DNA from: Branchiostoma floridae
Taxonomy: Eukaryota > Chordata > Leptocardii > Amphioxiformes > Branchiostomatidae
Assembly (NCBI RefSeq): GCF_000003815.2
Contig: NC_049981.1
Coordinates: forward strand, 26,728,255-26,790,676
Direction: 5' to 3'
DNA: 62,422 bases
Below, one piece after another: positions 57,867 to 62,422 of the stretch; position 1 is the stretch's first letter; every line of letters begins with the position of its first letter. Under the pieces are notes generated by a model. That model made no database searches. It saw nothing but the letters and a program-made list of their open reading frames with translations, and had not been told where the DNA came from. A program made the translations under genes and the position numbers.

Positions 57867-60800
57867 ACTTAAAAAAACATGTATTATTGTATTTCCTTTC
57901 ATTCGTATTACCTGTTTGAAAAAGCAGGTCTTGATTCTGGTAGGGATGTTTGTGATTCCGGACCGTTTGCGATCACGTTTGCTATGGGGATAGATATTGT
58001 GAGTCATTGTGCTACAGCGCGCATTGGAAGTTTGCAGCAGTTTTGTGGTTTGTTTTTAAAAAATATTTACACCCCTTTTTGACAGGAGTAGAGTGGTCCT
58101 AGTTTATCTGGTAATTCTAGAGCAAACCAGCTGGGCAATAAATACCCCTGTCAAGCTGGTCAATTAGGCACCACTGTGTGCAGGGGTGAATCACTATGTA
58201 CACATTAGGGATATGAAGCCAGTGGCTGCACAGATCCACAACTAGGAGAAAGAGGAACTGTGACCATCCCTCTCACCTCTGTATGGAATGAACCAATACA
58301 CTAGTATACACATTGGGGATATGTGCCAGGTGCAGGTGTAACAATAGGAAATAAAAATGCAATGGTGAGGTTACAAGAAGGTGTAGTTTTGGATCTCACT
58401 GTTTACCATAGGTAGATATATAAGAACAATGATGGAATAATTTTGCCAAACGTCAAACCCTAACAACCTAACATAATAGTGCAAGAGTCTTTTCTTTGGC
58501 AGGTCTTTAGAAGTGTTTTTGAACGTCGATTTTAATTTTTATGTTAATTCCCTAACATGAGTTACTCACGCGCAAACCTGTTCTCGTATTTGCTGGAACA
58601 GCTAATATTACACTCTAGTTTACCTTGAACCTTGAATGTGGACATCCAGGATGCCATCACAGGTTACAATGGATCCTTCAGTTTAAAAGATTGAAAATGC
58701 TCCTTGATTTTGCTGTGAGTTTGCTACAGTGTAGAATTTAGTGCCAAATAGAACTTAAGATTTCTGAAATGTCTGCATTTTTTGTAGTGTTGTAAATTTA
58801 TTTTATGTCGATGTAGTACAAGAAATTGAGATTATACCATTCAGTTTGAACACAACCACTGCATGTAGATTTGAAAGGTGTCCTGTGTTGGTATGCAGTG
58901 TTAGCATATCACGAGGACCTGTGTGGGAAGATTGTGTTGTTTGATTTAGGAGGGATAAGCTAAAAATACAACATTGTTAATGGTATCTCTTATTTCAGTA
59001 ACCAAAAGCAAATTGAAGTTTCAAAATTTAATGACATCCTGTGAACAATAACTTAAAACCAGTAAAAGGAATTCTGCAAAGTATTGAACATACTGTAAGC
59101 AAAGAGGTCGATATTCACCGTACCAATTTACAGTGAACAGGATTGATCAAAGAAATAAGAAGACAGTTGAATGAGAGAAAACATAAAAAATAAAATTAAC
59201 AATTTCATGTTATCTAAAAGGCTTATAGGTCACTAGTTTTAGGTCACCCAGATACACGTTGACCAGATATTATTTGGCATCTAGACTTTGGTCAGGATGT
59301 TCTTGATAACTCTTCCCATTATGATCCTCTGGTCAGACTAAAGTACAAAGTCTAAAGATCAGTCGACTCTTTAACACTCCCCCAAACTGCTGGATGGGCA
59401 CATAGTTTTAGTAACAGCAACAACAGCCGGATTGAGCTTGTTGGCCGTGGCCAAGCTGGTGAGTAAGAAACGTTCACTAAGGGTTTCTGTTTGTTCAGAC
59501 CTGATAGCTTTCTTGCTTTGCGCAATAACATTTTTGGTACTGATTTTGAAGGCAGTTTGATAGAACAATCCTATTGTTGTATTGTATATAATGAAGCTTT
59601 CAAGTAGAAAAATACTTCTTTACAGGAAGTTTTGCTTCTGTTACATCATCAAGATGTTCTGATGCAGTCAAAGTCCAGTCTGGAGTTGTAGGGCAAAGTG
59701 CGTTGCGTGGCAGCAGGCTTTGTGCTGGTATATTTACAAGCTTGTTTTCCACCAAGTACATGTGATTTATTCTTCATTTGTCACAAAGTAGACGTTTTTA
59801 CTTGACTGCAGTGAAAAGGGCAAACCGAGGACAACAACTGTTGTTACAAAAGATTGTACACGGTAGTTTCCCATCTTTTAAAACAAGAGTTAGTTTACCT
59901 CATTTATCCAGGAAATGAAATTTCTCCCATTTTGAATTGTATTTGTTCGTAAATGTCCTTAAGTTAAGTGTTGACCACAAATTTTCGGAACCACAAACAG
60001 ACACACCTTTTATTGTCGACATAGCCCTCAGCCAGGCTGCCTCTGCCAGAACAAATGTAAATGTAACCTGGCCCCTGTAACTAGGCCTGAACAGCAACAC
60101 AATACGCCTCAGCAACTGAAAAGCAGCACAACCTTGAGTACATGTACCAGCCAAGTAGATGCTGGGAGGAACACTGCTGCCAAACTGCCCCTGCAGTTCC
60201 AGTGCATGGTGCTAGGTGGCCCAAACCTCCACCACTTCCATTACACATCAGAATCTAAGCATCACCAAAAAGACAACAAAAAATCAATATCACAGCATGT
60301 ACAGGGCCAAACATACCAAAACAGGAAGTCCAACTGCAGTACCAATAGCAAACACCAGGATGCCCCAAATCAAACCTCACCACCTTGTCAACAACACAAA
60401 CACATGTGCCAAATTCAATTGCAATTGCCCATAACTTTCTGGAGATATACCGCCAGAAATTCAATAAACACACACACAGGTGGAGGTGATAACGGGCAAC
60501 GGTGACATCCAAAATTATTTGCACCTTGGACATGATTTACCAGCACCATTTGTTTTTATTTTGTTCTCCTTCATGCAAATAGGAAGGTATGTACATGTAG
60601 TACAATTTTGAGTCTCATGGTATCTGAGGCGGCTTTACTTGAAATGATTCTCTTGTATCCCAGCTGACTGCTTGTTACCCTATACATGTTGCGGGCTTCT
60701 CATGCAGGTAGGCAAAAAGAAAGTGACCTGCATATGGAGGTGGTCAGGTGGCCAATATCCTTTCTAGGGAAAACTGAAGATTCTAAAGTTTCAGTCGAAA

Positions 60801-60911
60801 TGTTTTTTTGGCAACACCTCTTTGGCAGAGCCAGCAGTATTGAATTGGAAAGGTTTGTTATGAGCTACAATTTACAGGAAGTTTAAAGGTGTTTATCTAC
60901 CATTTTTCCAG

Positions 60912-61075
60912 ACATGAGCGAGCTGACCAAGTATCTGGGTGACAACCACAGGGCGTTAGGCCTGGGCATCGGAGCAGCCGTTGGTGCCGCGACTCTGGGA
61001 TATTATCTACTGTCCCCCCCACGCTCACTCATGGAGGCTCCCATAGACCTCAACAGGCAGTCAGTAGAAGTACCG
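60912..61075 (+). CDS. ACSL1-like: Long-chain acyl-CoA synthetase, membrane-anchor exon
   Basis: 164 nt after a TTTTTCCAG acceptor; donor CCG|GTAAGG in phase 0. An ATG lies two bases inside the exon (60914) and could be the start in transcripts with a non-coding first exon; otherwise the exon is entered in phase 1 from 43985. It encodes MSELTKYLGDNHRALGLGIG, then a hydrophobic Ala/Gly/Leu-rich segment (about 20 residues), YYLLSPP and NRQSVEVP. The single N-terminal anchor followed by a QSVEV motif matches human ACSL1 (MQSVEV). The protein would sit in ER or outer mitochondrial membrane with the catalytic part in the cytosol. Confidence 0.92.
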
Positions 61076-61410
61076 GTAAGGCAACCTAAACTTAGCACAC
61101 AAAAATTTACTCCATCTCCGTTGTTACTTCATCAATTTTCATTTATACTATGTCATTTGAAATTGTACTCATTACTCTTAACAATGGCACCCCATTTGCT
61201 GCTAATCAGCCTATGAATGTACAATCAAGTGGGATGTTGTTATGAAGGGTAATAATTAGGCTTTCCAATTAAACATTAAACTATGGACTTGATAAAGGGA
61301 CCAGGGCTGTCTCCAGGACCCATCTTTCCATCCTGGGACAGAAATTTGCATGTTACAAGTAAAGTACTGTAAGTGGCATTGTTAACTAATACATGTGTAC
61401 TTTTTTGCAG

Positions 61411-61525
61411 GGAGGGGAGTATGCTCGGGTCTCTGTGCTGTGTGAAGATGGGAAGCTGGTAGAAACACTATCTGGCAATGTCAACACGCTTTACGAGGGC
61501 TTCCAGAGGGGCCTGGAGATGTCCA
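61411..61525 (+). CDS. ACSL1-like: Long-chain acyl-CoA synthetase, exon 3
   Basis: 115 nt, entered in phase 0 after TTTTTTGCAG and left in phase 1 at TCCA|GTAAGT. It encodes GGEYARVSVLCEDGKLVETL and then TLYEGFQRGLEMS. TLYEGFQRG is identical to the corresponding stretch of human ACSL1. This is the N-terminal part of the AMP-forming synthetase fold, before the ATP-binding P-loop, which lies beyond the window. The introns on either side (61076-61410 and 61526-62113) hold nothing recognisable. Confidence 0.97.
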
Positions 61526-62113
61526 GTAAGTATGGGTCCAGGTCCTTTTTCATTGATACTTACTCACAGACATTCATGTAGGTTATCCATTGTATACACT
61601 TGTTTGTTCACATGAATAGTTGTGGTAGACCCTTAAAGAAAGTCACTGTACTTTTGTTATGTCAATAAAGTTTTGTATCTTATCTTATCAAAATATAGAC
61701 AAGCAGTAGCTTTAAAGTTCTCTGAAAGTCACACCAGTCTATTTCCGTAATTCTTGGACATTTTAAAGTGAAAGTCTTGAAAGCAGTGAACAGGGAGGAA
61801 AACTTGAACATGACTGTATCCACTCCATAAGACTGAGTGTACCAAGGCAGAAGTCTGGTTCTCAAGCTGATCCTGTTTTTAGAAAAAAACAGCAAATTTG
61901 TGTCTACCTAATTGTAGCTTACACCAAAGGGTAGGCTACACAAAAGGGATCTGGGTTCATGCAAATTTTTAGCTCACAATGCAACTCCAATCGTTTGCCC
62001 TGAAATGGGTACATACTTCTGTCTCCTGTATGTTGCCTTGACACCAAATTATAAATGTTTGATGTGAAAGGATTGAACAGTGGACAAACACAATCAACCA
62101 CCATTTCTTGCAG
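61526..62113 (+). other. ACSL intron 3-4
   Basis: 588 bp, AT-rich. AATAAAG at 61665 is intronic if the gene continues as expected. No repeat or regulatory element is identified. Confidence 0.85.
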
Positions 62114-62181
62114 AAAATAATCCTTGCCTGGGTTGGAGAACCAGTCCTGAGGGTCCATTTGAGTGGATGACGTATGGAAAT
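62114..62181 (+). CDS. ACSL1-like: Long-chain acyl-CoA synthetase, exon 4
   Basis: 68 nt, entered in phase 1 after TTTCTTGCAG and left in phase 0 at AAT|GTGAGT. It encodes NNPCLGWRTSPEGPFEWMTY followed by GN. It aligns with GPCLGSRKPDQPYEWLSYKQ of human ACSL1, and the exon boundary before the VAELSE block is conserved. The enzyme makes acyl-CoA from long-chain fatty acid, ATP and CoA. The AMP-binding and FACS signature motifs must lie in later exons; the remaining 62182-62422 is intron. Confidence 0.95.
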
Positions 62182-62422
62182 GTGAGTTCTGTAGTTTGTG
62201 TTTTTTTTGTCATAATCATAATATGTAATATAAGAAGTGCCCTGAAAACAAACAAATAATTGTAACATTGCAAACATTACATGGTAGCTTATTGTATTTT
62301 CATTCCGTTTTTGACAAAATAAGAAAATATGATCCTGATATCTTTTAGAACTCTGCAAGTCTTTACAGAATGTGATAATGTACAATTTCATCACTTAAAT
62401 TTTTACATATGGTCTGAGAACA

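Larger units (their letters stand above)
43986..60911 (+). other. Probable ACSL intron 1
   Basis: 16.9 kb with no supportable coding exon. It contains two identified MITEs (44093, 44905), a candidate alternative promoter (46500-46742), duplicated YY1-like sites and tandem repeats (47238-48130), dispersed repeats R1 and R2, a perfect 77-bp duplication, an assembly gap, a 33-bp satellite and further tandem repeats, all listed separately. Stretches not listed (45369-46490, 48131-49845, 51215-53031, 57867-60500) are AT-rich or mixed without recognisable content; 49420-49690 is GC-rich but unassigned. Confidence 0.5.

Noticed and set aside
58199-58322. Direct repeat ACACATTRGGGATATG
   Set aside because: Only 16 bp and no wider homology; too little to define an element.

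Overview
The window looks like nuclear DNA of an invertebrate chordate, most likely an amphioxus (Branchiostoma). Genes are split into short exons by long AT-rich introns, there is one Tcf/Lef gene of pre-duplication type, and the non-coding DNA is full of short non-autonomous DNA transposons. The species call is an inference from gene structure and repeat style. Two assembly gaps are present (14066-14165, 100 N; 54185-54922, 738 N).

Layout. Positions 1-15408 are intron or upstream DNA of a Tcf/Lef gene whose N-terminal (beta-catenin-binding) exons I cannot find here. Eight + strand exons between 15409 and 34218 join in phase (1254 nt, 417 residues plus stop). They encode the central region, a complete HMG box, a basic nuclear-localisation tail, a C-clamp and a Ser/Thr-rich C-terminus carrying a PINLS (CtBP-type) motif. 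A long 3'UTR probably ends near 37020. The intergenic region 37020-43939 holds a candidate enhancer with several TCF and POU sites (38640-39560) and five terminal-inverted-repeat elements. From 43940 to the right edge lies the 5' part of a long-chain acyl-CoA synthetase gene of the ACSL1/5/6 type: a probable 16-codon first exon, a 17-kb intron crowded with satellites and transposons, then three well-supported exons at 60912-62181. The gene continues beyond the window.

How it fits together. Tcf is the DNA-binding effector of Wnt/beta-catenin signalling. Its C-clamp is expected to read GCCGCC helper sites beside CTTTGWW sites, and such paired sites occur in this locus (5783, 38732, and more loosely 16384), so autoregulation is plausible. 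ACSL activates fatty acids and is not known to act in the same pathway. The Tcf-ACSL neighbourhood matches the human linkages TCF7L2/ACSL5, TCF7/ACSL6 and, more loosely, LEF1/ACSL1, and so looks like an ancestral chordate linkage.

The most unusual sequence-level observation is a 324-bp transposon inserted exactly in the 5' splice site of the second Tcf exon, whose target-site duplication regenerated a GTGAG donor on both sides. That element and two others in the window share CAGGG-type ends, 5-bp target duplications and directly repeated internal words. I saw no bacterial-type system, CRISPR array, tRNA or rRNA gene.
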